The position numbers were made by a program, and so were the translations under genes. From the IMG/VR virus record IMGVR_UViG_3300030390_001781, positions 1-64,000 of that record: a DNA stretch of 64,000 nt. One strand, written 5' to 3'. This stretch comes from a virus. Positions 17,931-29,600 of this stretch are shown here, in pieces. The notes under the pieces were generated by a model that had not been told where the DNA came from, made no database searches, and saw only the letters and a list, made by a program, of their open reading frames with translations. Each line of letters starts with the position of its first letter. Positions within the stretch are counted from its first letter, which is position 1.

Positions 17931-18788
17931 ATGGCAATATTTGAAGACAATAGAGAATTATCTACCCAAAAAAAGCATGTTGGAATGGATAAGGTAAAAG
18001 GATTTAAAAAAACTCTTTTATCTGTAATGGGTTACAAAGATACAGGAGAAAGAAATGCTTGGGGAAGAACAGGAATAGCTGGAACTCTTGGTATGGCTAC
18101 AGCAGGTGGCAGTAGGCTTTTAGCTAAAGGTCTTGCAAAAGGAAGTGATGCCCATCAAGTTATGAAAGAAACAGATGATGAATATTTAAGTGCAGGATTA
18201 GCTAAAGGTAAATTCTTATACGAAAGTGGTAAAGCTGTTGCATCATTAATAGTACCTGGTGCTGAAGGTGCTGAAAGTTTAATGAAAGGTGGCAAAACAT
18301 CAACTACTCCTGACTTAGCTACAACTCCTATTAATAAAACAAGTAATATAGCAGATAGTACTGCTGGTCAAAATCTTGCTAACATGATTACTCAACAAAG
18401 TAATCAAGATACTCAAGATGTTGTAAGTTCTAATGTTGATAGTATAATAGGAAAAAAATCTGATTCAGAACTACTTAAATCTATGGGTGATAACTATATG
18501 CTTGATGATAGTGGGGAAAAAATATATAAAGACGGATTTGGAGGTATCGTAGAAGATATGACTCAAGAAGAGTATGATGCTAAAACGTTAGCTGATAAAC
18601 AAGCTAAACGTAAAAAACAACAAGAACAAACTTCAAACCTTTTAGATAAAATACCTGTAATTGGTGGTGTTGCTAGTAGTGGTTTGGAATTAGTTGCTGC
18701 TCAAAAAAATTACACACAAGAAGCTGAAAAAGAAGCAATGAAGTTTAAAAGAAAAACTGCGTCAGAAACAGCATTTAATTTATTATAG
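17931..18788 (+). CDS. Virion cargo/internal protein candidate
   Basis: A 285-aa protein with small-residue-rich segments near 45-120 (TGIAGTLGMATAGGSRLL; GKAVASLIVPGAEGAESLM) that could insert in membranes, a disordered Thr/Asn/Gln middle, and a charged end. It opens the cargo section (17931-37326). Ejection proteins of podoviruses share this mix. Family not recognised. Confidence 0.45.
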   Translation: MAIFEDNRELSTQKKHVGMDKVKGFKKTLLSVMGYKDTGERNAWGRTGIAGTLGMATAGGSRLLAKGLAKGSDAHQVMKETDDEYLSAGLAKGKFLYESGKAVASLIVPGAEGAESLMKGGKTSTTPDLATTPINKTSNIADSTAGQNLANMITQQSNQDTQDVVSSNVDSIIGKKSDSELLKSMGDNYMLDDSGEKIYKDGFGGIVEDMTQEEYDAKTLADKQAKRKKQQEQTSNLLDKIPVIGGVASSGLELVAAQKNYTQEAEKEAMKFKRKTASETAFNLL

Positions 18789-18790
18789 AC

Positions 18791-21625
18791 ATGGGAAAAA
18801 TAGAAGAACAAAAAGAAATAGAAGGAGTAGATTATGAATTAGTTGTAATAGATGATGAAGGTAATACAGAAAAACAATATCTAATAGACGGTATTCCAGT
18901 TGCAGGTGTTACTGCTGAACAATACCGTTTAAGAAAATATGAAAATATAGATATAGAAGGTATAGACTATATTATAAAAACAGATGAATCAGGAGATTCT
19001 TATAGAGAGTCAACAGTAATTACACCTGGTGGTGTTACAGCAGTAACAGAAATGGCTGATGGAGATCCTGATATGGTTGAATATTATATAAACAAAAAAA
19101 TAGAAAATAGAGAAAAGTTTAAATACAAGCCAAAAGTAATAGATGAATATAAGGATATTTTAAATAGTAATAATCTTCCAAAAGAAGGAATAGACTATAG
19201 GGTAGATAGTACTTATGCAGAAAATGAATTATTTACAAAAAGAATACCATTAGTAAATGGATTTGAAATTGATTCTCTTGAAGCAGAAGACGCTAGAATA
19301 GAAGAACAAAAAAAATATAGAGAAGCTTATATAGAAAAAAGAAAAAAACAATCACAAGGTGTTAATAATGGACTTTTTGGAAAAGAAGGAAAAGATTGGG
19401 AATGGAGAGATATAGGTGGAAAAATTGTAAGAAAAGCAATTGGAACTGCTGATAATGAAAAAGATTGGTCAGAGCGTGCTTTTGAAAATACAAGAGGGAA
19501 AAATGGTGTAGAAGGTATTGATTATGTAAACCATGTTGACTTGATGGGTATTTATTATAAAGATAGTTATTATAAAGATACATTTAGATCGGAGTTTGAT
19601 AAAAAAATAAATGATTCAAAAGAAAAATTTATTGTAAAAAACGAAGAAGACAAAATAAAAGCTAAAAAAATTGCTGATGAAAAAGCAAAAAAGCAAGCTA
19701 TAATAGACAAAGAAAATGCTAAAAAGAAAGCTGTAGCAGACAAAGAAAAAGCTGAAAAGAAAGCTGTAGCAGATAAAATAAAAGCTGAAAAAGAAGCTGC
19801 AATAAATAAAGCAAAAGCTGATGCTATACAATTAGAAAATGAAAAACTTGATGCTGCAAGAGAACAATTTAAAGATGAAGAAATAACAGCAGAAAAAAGT
19901 GCAATAGTTTATAATACTGACGGTACAATAAAAAATTATGAAACAACTATTACTACTGACTCAGGAAGAACTCAAGTTATTACTAGCGACAAACCAGGTA
20001 AATTAAAAACTGCTTTTGGAGATACTTTTTTAACAATAGAAGACAGTCCTGATAGTTATAAAATTGACAAAGGAAATTTAGAAACAAAAAAATTACTAGA
20101 TAAAGATATAGCAAAAAATAAATTTGAAGAATTAATTAATTTATCAAAAACTAATAACGGTTTAAGTACTGATGAAATAAAATTAGCTGAAAAAGTTTAT
20201 GATGTAAGAAAATTTCAACTTAAACAAGACAAACTTTTAGCCGAAAAAACTTATGAAAAATCAGACAAAGATAGTGATGAAGAAAAAATTGAAAATATTG
20301 AATCAGATGAAAATAGTTTAAAAAATATATTTGATTATGAAATCTTATTAAGAGAAGCTAGAAAAAGATTTGATGCACAAGGGGTAACTGCAAATAAATT
20401 ATATAAACAAGCTAAAGAAGATTTAGAGTCTGGTGAAATTACATCTGAAGAATTTGAAAAAAGAGAAAACGCATATAACCAATGGGATAAGATACACGAT
20501 AAACAAGGTGGAGCAATTAGTAGTCGTGAATCAGCTAGAGATAATGCTGCTAAATATGACGCAAACCCAAGTACAATAAAAAAAATGGGTTCTGAAACAA
20601 TGCGATTATATATGAAAGCATTTGGTTCTGATGATGAATTTTTAAATGATTATTTAACTAATCAATCTGTTTCAGCAGATGAAAATGAAATTGTTGCTGA
20701 AAACGAAACTATTGAAGAAATAAAACCTCTAAAATCATTAGATAAAAAGAATACAAGAAAAAGTTCTTCAAATAGTATAGGTGTAAATAAAACAAGTAAT
20801 CAAGTAGTTGATGAAAATGAAATAGTTAATGATTTCACAAATCAAAGTACATATACTGATAATTCATATTATGATGAACAAATAGCTGAAATAGATGAAC
20901 AGTTAAACAGTATGAATACTGCCGAAGAGTTTACTCCTGATTTATCAAGTCTTGAAAATAAAGATAAATATGGTAATTTAATATCTATGGCTGCTGATTT
21001 AGGAACTGGTTACATGGGCTTAAAAGGAGCTATGGAAGAAGTTCCTGAGTATCAAAAAGGAGAAATGTTTAATGCTTATACAGATGAAGCGTATAGGCAA
21101 AGAAACATGGGATTGTCTTCTGAAGAAATGGGATTGCGTAAACAATTAGCAGAGCGTGGTTTTGGATATGATGTTAAAAATATTAGAAGATTATCAGGAG
21201 GTTCTGCTGGTGTTGCTTTAGGAAATTTAGGTAGAGCGTCAGGAACTCTACAAAATAGATATGCACAAATGGCAGCAGAAGATTCAGCTACTAGAAGATT
21301 AAATCAACAAAGATTTGATAGGGCGGCTTTATCAGATGAAAATTTTAACAGAAGGAAGTTTGAGGATAGTTTTAAAACAACTATGTTAAATAAAGAAATG
21401 GGTGCTCAACTTGTTCGTGATAAAATAAAAAACATGAATGAGCGTGCTGATTACGAAAAACAATTTGGTGAAGGAAGTATGTATAATGAACTTTCAAAAG
21501 AAATGTTAAAAGGTAAGCAGTATAATAATCAAGCTTTAAAAATGTCACAAGAATATCAAAAAGAAAAACAAGAAAGTTTCTTAAAAGATAGAAGAAAAAG
21601 GCTTGAAGATAACAAAACTAAATAG
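18791..21625 (+). CDS. Large coiled-coil cargo protein with EGIDY repeats
   Basis: A 944-aa protein. Four modules headed by EG[VI]DY (near residues 13, 55, 132 and 237) occupy the first 260 residues. From 275 to 350 lies an almost uninterrupted Ala/Lys/Glu coiled coil with 11-residue periodicity. After an acidic disordered stretch (about 640-720), the C-terminal 220 residues form a more globular part with LAERGFGYDVKNIRRLSGGS and Gly/Ala-rich segments. It starts two bases after the previous stop. It is probably an internal or ejected virion protein; function unknown. Confidence 0.55.
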   Translation: MGKIEEQKEIEGVDYELVVIDDEGNTEKQYLIDGIPVAGVTAEQYRLRKYENIDIEGIDYIIKTDESGDSYRESTVITPGGVTAVTEMADGDPDMVEYYINKKIENREKFKYKPKVIDEYKDILNSNNLPKEGIDYRVDSTYAENELFTKRIPLVNGFEIDSLEAEDARIEEQKKYREAYIEKRKKQSQGVNNGLFGKEGKDWEWRDIGGKIVRKAIGTADNEKDWSERAFENTRGKNGVEGIDYVNHVDLMGIYYKDSYYKDTFRSEFDKKINDSKEKFIVKNEEDKIKAKKIADEKAKKQAIIDKENAKKKAVADKEKAEKKAVADKIKAEKEAAINKAKADAIQLENEKLDAAREQFKDEEITAEKSAIVYNTDGTIKNYETTITTDSGRTQVITSDKPGKLKTAFGDTFLTIEDSPDSYKIDKGNLETKKLLDKDIAKNKFEELINLSKTNNGLSTDEIKLAEKVYDVRKFQLKQDKLLAEKTYEKSDKDSDEEKIENIESDENSLKNIFDYEILLREARKRFDAQGVTANKLYKQAKEDLESGEITSEEFEKRENAYNQWDKIHDKQGGAISSRESARDNAAKYDANPSTIKKMGSETMRLYMKAFGSDDEFLNDYLTNQSVSADENEIVAENETIEEIKPLKSLDKKNTRKSSSNSIGVNKTSNQVVDENEIVNDFTNQSTYTDNSYYDEQIAEIDEQLNSMNTAEEFTPDLSSLENKDKYGNLISMAADLGTGYMGLKGAMEEVPEYQKGEMFNAYTDEAYRQRNMGLSSEEMGLRKQLAERGFGYDVKNIRRLSGGSAGVALGNLGRASGTLQNRYAQMAAEDSATRRLNQQRFDRAALSDENFNRRKFEDSFKTTMLNKEMGAQLVRDKIKNMNERADYEKQFGEGSMYNELSKEMLKGKQYNNQALKMSQEYQKEKQESFLKDRRKRLEDNKTK

Positions 21626-21627
21626 AT

Positions 21628-21783
21628 ATGGCTACTAAAAAAGGATTGTATGCAAACATACATGCAAAGAGAAAAAGAATAAAAAACGGTTCTGGAGAAA
21701 GTATGCGTAAACCAGGAAGTAAAGGTGCGCCGTCTGCAGCTAATTTTAAAAGAGCAAAAAAAACAGTTAAAAAAAGAAAGTAA
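21628..21783 (+). CDS. Small basic phage protein (KGLYANIHAKR type), 51 aa
   Basis: ATG at 21628, stop TAA at 21781-21783. The product begins MATKKGLYANIHAKRKRI and contains MRKPGSKGAPSAANFKRA, a short basic protein widespread in aquatic tailed phages and never characterised as far as I know. About a third of the residues are Lys or Arg. It lies between two cargo genes with spacings of two bases on each side, so it may be packaged and bind DNA. Confidence 0.75.
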   Translation: MATKKGLYANIHAKRKRIKNGSGESMRKPGSKGAPSAANFKRAKKTVKKRK

Positions 21784-21785
21784 TT

Positions 21786-21983
21786 ATGAAAGGCGTTAAA
21801 CATTACAAAAGAGATGGAACTGAACACAAAGGTAGTACGCACAAAATGTCTAATGGCACTTTACATTCAAATAAATCTCACACTAAAACAAGTGTTAAAT
21901 TATTTCATTTTAAAGAACTAAGCAAGACAGCTAAAAAGAAAGCTGAAAATTCAGTTAAGAAAAAAAAAGCTACTAGTAAATAA
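21786..21983 (+). CDS. Small basic phage protein (HYKRDGTEHKGSTHK type), 65 aa
   Basis: Begins MKGVKHYKRDGTEHKGSTHK and continues with NGTLHSNKSHTKTSVKLFHF, a short conserved phage protein often found next to the preceding type. The last 20 residues are mostly Lys, Ala and Ser, like a histone H1 tail. His-rich pairs could bind metal. A likely DNA- or capsid-binding accessory; function unknown. Confidence 0.75.
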   Translation: MKGVKHYKRDGTEHKGSTHKMSNGTLHSNKSHTKTSVKLFHFKELSKTAKKKAENSVKKKKATSK

Positions 21984-21995
21984 AATAAAAAAACA

Positions 21996-23576
21996 ATGGG
22001 AGATTTCGGATTATACGCTGCATTATCAGGAACAGATAATTGGGCTCAAAAACGTCAAGACAAGGCTTCTAACTTAATGATGTTAGGACAAATGGAGCAA
22101 CGTTCTCAACAAGAAGTTGCTGCACAAATGCAAGCTGAACAAGGTATTCAAGAGCAGTTAGATAAAATAAATGAATTTGATGTATTACCTGAAGATAAAA
22201 AAGATATTGAAGAAGCAGAGCAAAGGTCAAGACTAGGTATAATTAAAGGTATAACTAAGTTTAATGGCGACCTTAGAAAATATATGGCTTCAGGTGGTTT
22301 AACTGATTTAGGAGAGTATAGAAGAGGTATTCTAAATTCTAGTGAAATGAAAAACGCTGTACATAATAAAGGTCAATATGCACAGTATCTTGATGCTAAA
22401 CAAAAAGATATGTTTGTTGGCTCTTCTGAAATTGAAGTTCCTGTTTTTGATTCTAAAGGAAATCCAAAAATGAAAGATGGTGAAATAGTTAGAGAAAGAA
22501 AAAGATTAACTATGGATCAACAATTAGCATTGAAAAAAAGAGGTATGCTTGATAGAATTAATGTTGGAATGATTGAAAAGAAAGGAAACGTTAATCCACA
22601 ATTTTTTAAATCTAATTTTAAAGATGCTAGAAAGCCTTGGTCAAAAGATAATATAGTTACTGAAATGGACGTAAGAGAAGCTTTAAAATTACAAGGAATA
22701 AGTGATGAACAAGCAGATAAAATGTCTAGTGAGTATGGTAGAGGTTTGACTAATGAAAATGCTCTTAAATGGAAAGCAATGAACTACCTTGATTTAGAAC
22801 TTACAAAGTCTAAAATAGCAGCACAAAAAGCAGCAGCAGCTAAATCACGAGCAGGTACTCGTTCAGCTAAAACTAGAATAACTAATACTATTCCTACTCA
22901 ATATGCAAGACTAGAAGAAAGACCTAGCCGTATGTTGCCCAAGCATGGAAGAATGGGGAAAACAAATGCAAGAGGTGCTTCTTTATCTATAACTGCTGAT
23001 GAAAATAAATTTTTTCAAGAAGCTATTAAAAGATTAAATCCACAAGCATTTGACGCACACTTTGAAGGAATGAGACCTGAAGACCAACAAGACGGACATG
23101 GTACATTTGATTTGCGTAATTCTAGAATAAATTTAAGAGAAAAAGTTTCTGTTTATAATCCAATTACAAAACAGAATGAAGCAATGATACAAGCTGAAGT
23201 TTTTTATGATCTAAAAAATGCTACTGAATATATGAACTCTGTACAAAACAATTGGAAAGAACATACATATCAAATTAAAGATGTTTGGAATAAACAAGAT
23301 GAAGAGTTTGAAACACGAACAATAGAAGGTTTTATTGGAAAAGTTTATATACCTATAGATAACCTTGTAAAAGATAAAGGTATGATGACTGAATTGTCTA
23401 AAGATTTAAATAGAGGAACTAACATTGACAACTACCAACAAGGGGCAACAAATCAAAGTGTGAATGTAAACAATCAACAAAATATAAATGAGATGATTCA
23501 GTTTTTACAAACTGAAAAAGGAATTAGCTATGAAAAAGCTCAACAAATAGTGTATCAAAGATTAAGTAATAATTAA
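21996..23576 (+). CDS. Virion cargo protein, 526 aa
   Basis: Starts MGDFGLYAALSGTDNWAQKR with an alpha-helical, Gln/Glu-rich first 60 residues, then a helical domain, a basic Ala-rich segment (AAQKAAAAKSRAGTRSAKTR near 275-295) and a beta domain around 340-450, ending in an Asn/Gln-rich stretch and a short UBA-like helix pair. It lies directly upstream of the giant RNA-polymerase-like gene and resembles the cargo proteins of crAss-like virions. Not assigned to a family. Confidence 0.5.
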   Translation: MGDFGLYAALSGTDNWAQKRQDKASNLMMLGQMEQRSQQEVAAQMQAEQGIQEQLDKINEFDVLPEDKKDIEEAEQRSRLGIIKGITKFNGDLRKYMASGGLTDLGEYRRGILNSSEMKNAVHNKGQYAQYLDAKQKDMFVGSSEIEVPVFDSKGNPKMKDGEIVRERKRLTMDQQLALKKRGMLDRINVGMIEKKGNVNPQFFKSNFKDARKPWSKDNIVTEMDVREALKLQGISDEQADKMSSEYGRGLTNENALKWKAMNYLDLELTKSKIAAQKAAAAKSRAGTRSAKTRITNTIPTQYARLEERPSRMLPKHGRMGKTNARGASLSITADENKFFQEAIKRLNPQAFDAHFEGMRPEDQQDGHGTFDLRNSRINLREKVSVYNPITKQNEAMIQAEVFYDLKNATEYMNSVQNNWKEHTYQIKDVWNKQDEEFETRTIEGFIGKVYIPIDNLVKDKGMMTELSKDLNRGTNIDNYQQGATNQSVNVNNQQNINEMIQFLQTEKGISYEKAQQIVYQRLSNN

Positions 23577-23589
23577 TAAAATACTATAG

Positions 23590-23597
23590 TATATTTG
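23590..23597 (+). promoter_or_regulatory. Possible -7 box for the giant cargo gene
   Basis: TATATTTG, an exact TAnnTTTG, lies in the 41-base gap before the ATG at 23618. No TTTG-like -33 element is seen at the expected distance, so this may be chance in AT-rich DNA. Confidence 0.25.
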
Positions 23598-23617
23598 TTA
23601 TATATAAAAAACATCAA

Positions 23618-26600
23618 ATGGGAGAAACTAATAACTCTAATAACGCAACTTCTGAAAATCAAAGAGAAATAAATAATGAAGAGTATGCAGATGCGTTTAA
23701 ATCGTTAGACGAAAATTTCAATATCCCTGATATAGCTCAATCTTTTTCAGACACACAAGAACAAATAGACCCATTTAATGCTGGAATTGCTTTTCAAGAA
23801 GAATCACCAACTTTTACAGAGTTTGACCAAGGAGTTTTAGGAGATTTTATTAGTGGAGTATATAATACTTTAATTGTTGGTTCAGTAGAAGGTATGATTA
23901 ATTTAGCTCCTACTATATCTAATGCAATTACAGAAACAGAAGTTGCAAACAATTGGATAGATAGTGTTAGTAAGTTTGCATATGAATTTGAACTTGGTTA
24001 CTCTGATGATTTTTATAAGCCAATAGAGAAATTTGATGACATTAATGCTACTCATTTTACTGCAGGATTAGGAAATGGAATTGGATTTGTTATAGGTATT
24101 GGAAAGTTTGCTAAAGCAGGTCAGTTACTTTCAAAATCAGGAAGATTAATAAGAAAAGGTGAGAAGTTACTTGAAGGAACAAGTAAAGCTTTTAAATCTG
24201 GTGCTAAAGCAAGAAATAGTATTGATGATATTGTAAAAGCAATATTTAAAAAAGGTAAAACATCAAAATTAAAAAAAGTACCAAAATTTAAAGAAGGCTT
24301 AAAAGGAAAGAAACGAGTTGACATGTTAAACAAGTTAAAAAAACTTGAACAAACAGGAGAAAGCTCATTAAAAAATTCAGCTCGTTTTGGTAGTTTTATG
24401 GGTGGAACTACTATGATGTATGGTATGGTTCAAGAAGAGGCTTTAGCAGCAGGCTTAGACCGTACTGATGCAGCAAGATTTGCTTTGACTGTAGCTGGTG
24501 TAGTTTCTTTAACAGAAGGTGCGGCTCTTGAAGCTGTTGGAGCAATACCTGCTTTAGCTGCTAAAAGACAAATAGTAAAAGCAGCAGCACAAAAAAGTTT
24601 TAAAGGGATGGCTGGAAAGCCTCCAAGCAAAATATTAGAAGCTTTTTTACCTAAATATTCAAACGCTTTAAAAGCTGCAGATATAGCTAAGGGTGTAATG
24701 GTAGAATCTTTTCAAGAATTTACACAAACATATATTGAAGAAGGTGCTAAACAATTTTACGATGTAGTTTTTGCAGATAAAGATGCTAAAGTAGGTAAAG
24801 GTAAATTTGGTCAAGAAGTATTTGATTTAGATGCTGATTCTTTTGGTGATTTCTTTTTAGACGGTGAAGATGCTACAAGAACTTTTACTAATAGTGTATT
24901 TGCAGGAATACTTGGTGGTATTATTGGTGGTGGAATGGCTGGTTTGCAACTTAATGCAATTGGAGGTGAAAGAAATATTGGTAACGAAAGTGCTTTTAAT
25001 TTAATTGCAGATGATGTTATAAATAAAAAAACAAAAAATAGAGATAAAATAAATCAAGCTTTAACTAAGGCTTACAACGACGATAATATTTCTAAGCAAG
25101 ATATTGATGCAACAAACGAAATCTTAGACGAGATGGAAGCTTTTGTTCAAAAAAACAATCTTGTAAAACAAGTTGAAGATCCTATTGCTCAATATCAAAT
25201 GTTTAATCTTTTTAAAGCTGGTAAAGTTGTAGAGAGTAAAACAAAAACTAAAGAACAATTAGAAAAAGAACTACAAGGTGAACTTGATAAAACTATAGAA
25301 GAAAGACTTATAGACCAAGAAAATAAAAATAGTTTATTTGATTTAATTTCAAGTGCTATTAATATAAATTACGAAGAAATATACAGAACAGAAAAAGCTG
25401 AAACTAAAGACCCAGATGAATTTAATGATAAGGTTTTAGCTTATCAGTATTTAGCTGAACAAGTTGATGGTAATGTTTTTACAACAGAAGAAGAAGTATT
25501 AGCTGAACTTGATAAAATATATAGTAGTGAATTTAAAAAACAATATCAAACTATAGAAAAAACTGTTAAGGAACAATTAGAAAAACAAGAAGAAAGAGGT
25601 GATTTCTTAAATGAAGTTGAAGAAGAAGAGTTTAACGAATTTAAAGATAATGGTAACATATCTAAAAAAAGAATAAACTACTTAGCTCAAAAGTTAAAGA
25701 ACAAAAAAGACTTTAATGAGTATGAGCAAAAAATGTATGATGCTAAAAAATCTGAAGTTGAACAAGCTCGTGATTTCTTTATAAAAGAAGAAAAGGAAGC
25801 TAAAGCTGAACAAGAAAAAGCTAAGGAAGAAAATAAGTTTAAACCTAATGAGGGAGAAAGAAAAAAAGAAGAAAAAGGAGAAAAAGAGGAAAATAAAGAA
25901 AAACCTTTTAATGAAGAAGAATATAAAAAGTATTTAGAAACATTAACTGAAGAGCAATTAAAGGAAGAGTTTGATAATGTAGTTACTAAATCTGATAGTA
26001 ATGTAAAAGAAAAATTAGATTCTATAAATAAAGAAGATACAAGAAGAATAAAAAACAAAAAGCCTACAGGTAAAACTAAGGAAGAGATAAAAGCTGAGAA
26101 AGAAGAAGCTAAAAAGAAAGCTAAAGAAAAGACAATAAAAGACAAAATAAATGATATCCTTAATATAGGGAAATCTAAAAAAAGTGGTAAAAACTATTCT
26201 AAAAAATCAGCTAAAGATGTAGGTCAAGACCTTTTTTCTGCAGTATTAGGAGCAATGAAATCAGCACCTAATTATAATTCAGAAGAAGCTAAAACACTTT
26301 TTAAAGAATACGCTAAAACTGTACACCCTGATAAAAACAATCAAACTTCAGAAAGAGAAGCTTTAGCTACTGCAATTCTTTCGGCAATGACAGAAGCTAG
26401 GGATAAGGGGCGTGTAGATGTGTTAAAAAAATTAAAAGAACTTTTTGATACAGAAATAGCTAAACTTCCTAAAGCAGAAAAAGAAACTAAAAAGAAAGAA
26501 GAGCAAAAGAAGAAAGAAAGAGAAGCTAAAGAGCAAGAAGAAGAACAAGAAAACAAGGAAAAAGAAGAAAGAGAAGAAGATAAATTAATTGAGGCTATAA

Positions 26601-29600
26601 AAAAAGAATCCAATTTTATATCCAAAAGTTATGAAAAGATAAAGATAATAGAAAAGGACTATGAGAATTCTTTTTTCTTTAAAAGATATAATAAGGAAGA
26701 TGTAAAGTCTTTAGAAGAAGAAATAAAAGAAGCAAATGAAAGGATTGCATATTATAAAGAAGAACAAAAAAAGAGAGCAGGAACTTCTACTACAACTGAT
26801 ACAACTACTGAACAAAAAACAGGAGAAGACGTAGAGGAAGAAACTACACCTACTAAGAAAAAGAAAATTGATTTAAGTAAATTGACCTCTGTAGATAAAG
26901 ACCAATTAACACCTCCTGATGATCCTACCAATACTAATCCTAGCAATAATCCTAATGGCAATACTCAAACTGATGAGGAAATAGAAAAAGAAACATTAGC
27001 AACACAAAAAGCAAACAAAAATGAAAAAACCGCAGATAAAGTTATCCCTAAAATTAATAACTTACCTAGTGGTGATATAAATTTAGAACAAAGAAAAAAT
27101 ATAACTTCTGAGATTAATGATTCACAAAAAATAATTGATAACAATGAACTTTTTGAAAACATAAAAGAACATTTTAAAAAAATGTTTCCTAAAATACCTG
27201 TTCAATTAGTTGATAAATTATTTAATAAATACGGAGTAGAAATATTAGGTCAAGTATCTAAAGACGGAATTACTATTTCAGAAGAAGCTTATCAGAATAC
27301 CTTAGTACACGAATTTGCACACGTTTATATAGATTTAATAGCAGATAAAGAAATTGTTAAAAATGCTTTAGAATGGATTAAAACTACAAAGTTTTTTCAA
27401 TTAGCTAAACAGGCATATCCTAGTTATACAACGGAAAAACAAGCTATGGAAGCTTTAGTTCAAGCTATGTCTGAAAACTCTATACCTAAGCTTGAAGGTA
27501 TGTTTTCTAATAGTCAATTAACTAAATGGGGTTCAATTGCTAAAAAGCTTTGGAGAACAATTAAGAGAATGTTTACTGGTGTTAATAAAAGAAACTATAT
27601 TGATTTTTTATCAGATAGTTTAATTTATAATAGTAAGCCTATAATGGTTGAAACAAACTATTTAGAAAACAATGCTCTTGAACAAAGAAAAGCTATAGGG
27701 GTTGATGTTGCAAACTTTAATAATAATTTTTTATCTAGAAAAACTAAACAGTTTGTAATTAATTCTTTATTAAATGAAGATAAAAACATTACAGCCGTTA
27801 AGGTGTTATCTAATTTACGTATTGCTTTAATAAGCATAATGAATGATAACGAACAAACTTTTCCAACAGTAGCTTTAAACGCTAAGTACAATGAGCTAAT
27901 AGATAGTGATAATAAAGTTATTGGTTACGATGTTAAATATAACGAGCTTTCTGATAGTAAAAAAATAAGTGTATTATTAGAACAAACAGTTTATGAGTCA
28001 GGAGTTTCTTATTTAGAACATATGGCTTATGTTACAGAGCAGTTAGTTAAATTACCTACAGAGGTAAAAGAAGATTTTATAGACGAACAGATAAATAGAG
28101 ATCAAAATAAAGAAGAAGATACTGGAAAAGTAGAAAAAGAAAATATTAAAGGAGATAAAAAGATGACTAGTAGTATCGCTTCTTTAATAGGTACACTAGT
28201 TGATTCTGATGGTAAAAAAATACATGAAGATTTAGTTTTTTCATATATAGCAAAAGTTGCACAAAATAGTGTTACAAATCAAGAAGTTGTTACAAAAATT
28301 AAAAATGATTCTAAGAAAGGTAATAATATTGCAAATGCTTTGCTTTCTACTTTAATGGCTGCAAAACAATACGATAACAGTCAGAAAACAAATGTTTATC
28401 AAACTTTATTAATTGAAGTATTATCACAACAATCTGTAGTTTATAAATCTATTAATATAAAAACAGAAAGTACAGGAGATAATAAAGTTGAAGTTTACAA
28501 AACAAGTGCTTCAAGAATAAAAGCAAACAGAACAAGAGAGTTTAAAAAAAGAATACTTGACCCAAGATTTATATCACAGATTATTACTCGTGTTGGGAAA
28601 GGTGGAATGAATATCCAAGAAATAATAAATGAACGAATTAAAACAGGCAAAGGATATTTCTTACATAATCAATTAGGTACTTTTGATGTTCAGCAAGTAG
28701 ATGCTATTGGAGAGTTATTATTTGGTTTAAACGAAGGAGAATTTGATGCTGTTCATTATGTAAATTGGTTAATTAAATCAAAACAAAACGAAACAAGAAA
28801 TAAAACAACTGGTGATTTAATTATTAGGGCTAGAGAATTAAATACAATTAATAATATTTCAGACCCAAAAGCTAAAAAACAAGCTGCTTCTAATTTCTTT
28901 ATGGTTGAAATTTTAAACACATTTGGTGAGCAACAACAAAAGAAAAAAAATAAAGCAAACAAATCTAAAAACACTAGTGATGTTATTATGTCTGGTGGTG
29001 CTGTTAGTTCTTTAATGTCATTTGCAGCATTCCAATACGATGGTGATATACATAATGCAAATATGTTTATTAACTCTTCAGGTAACTCTATAAGCACAAC
29101 TAGATTAGGTTCATATTTAAATAGAGCCTTTACTAATATTGCAAAAAAGACAGAAGAAGCAAAAAAGAAAAACAATAAACAAATTACTGTAGAAGGTTTA
29201 GATGGTAGAAATAAAAAAGTGTTTTTGTTTAGAAACAATCCTGTCTTTGCAAAATTAATGAATGACGGAATTGTAAATCAATTTATAGACGATGCTGTAA
29301 ACTACGTAGGGGAAAAAGCAACTGAGCATGGGCAACAAAATGAAATTGATTTACTAATAACTCAATTAGCTTATTTTGCTACAAATCAAAATCGTGATTC
29401 CTACGACCAAAAGTTAATGATTAATGACCGTTCACATTCAAACTGGTTAAGTGTAAATAGATTAGATGCTAATCAAGCAAATACAGTTTTACTTCAACAA
29501 AGAAATGTTGACCAATCATTATTAAATGAAAACTATAAACTTCTTGATAAAGCAGGAAAGAAAAAATACTTAGAAGAGTTTAATAAAATTTCTTTAAACT

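Noticed and set aside
25687-26625. Ser/Phe/Leu-rich minus-strand frames of 94-152 aa
   Set aside because: They are shadows of Lys/Glu-rich coiled-coil codons of the giant cargo gene.
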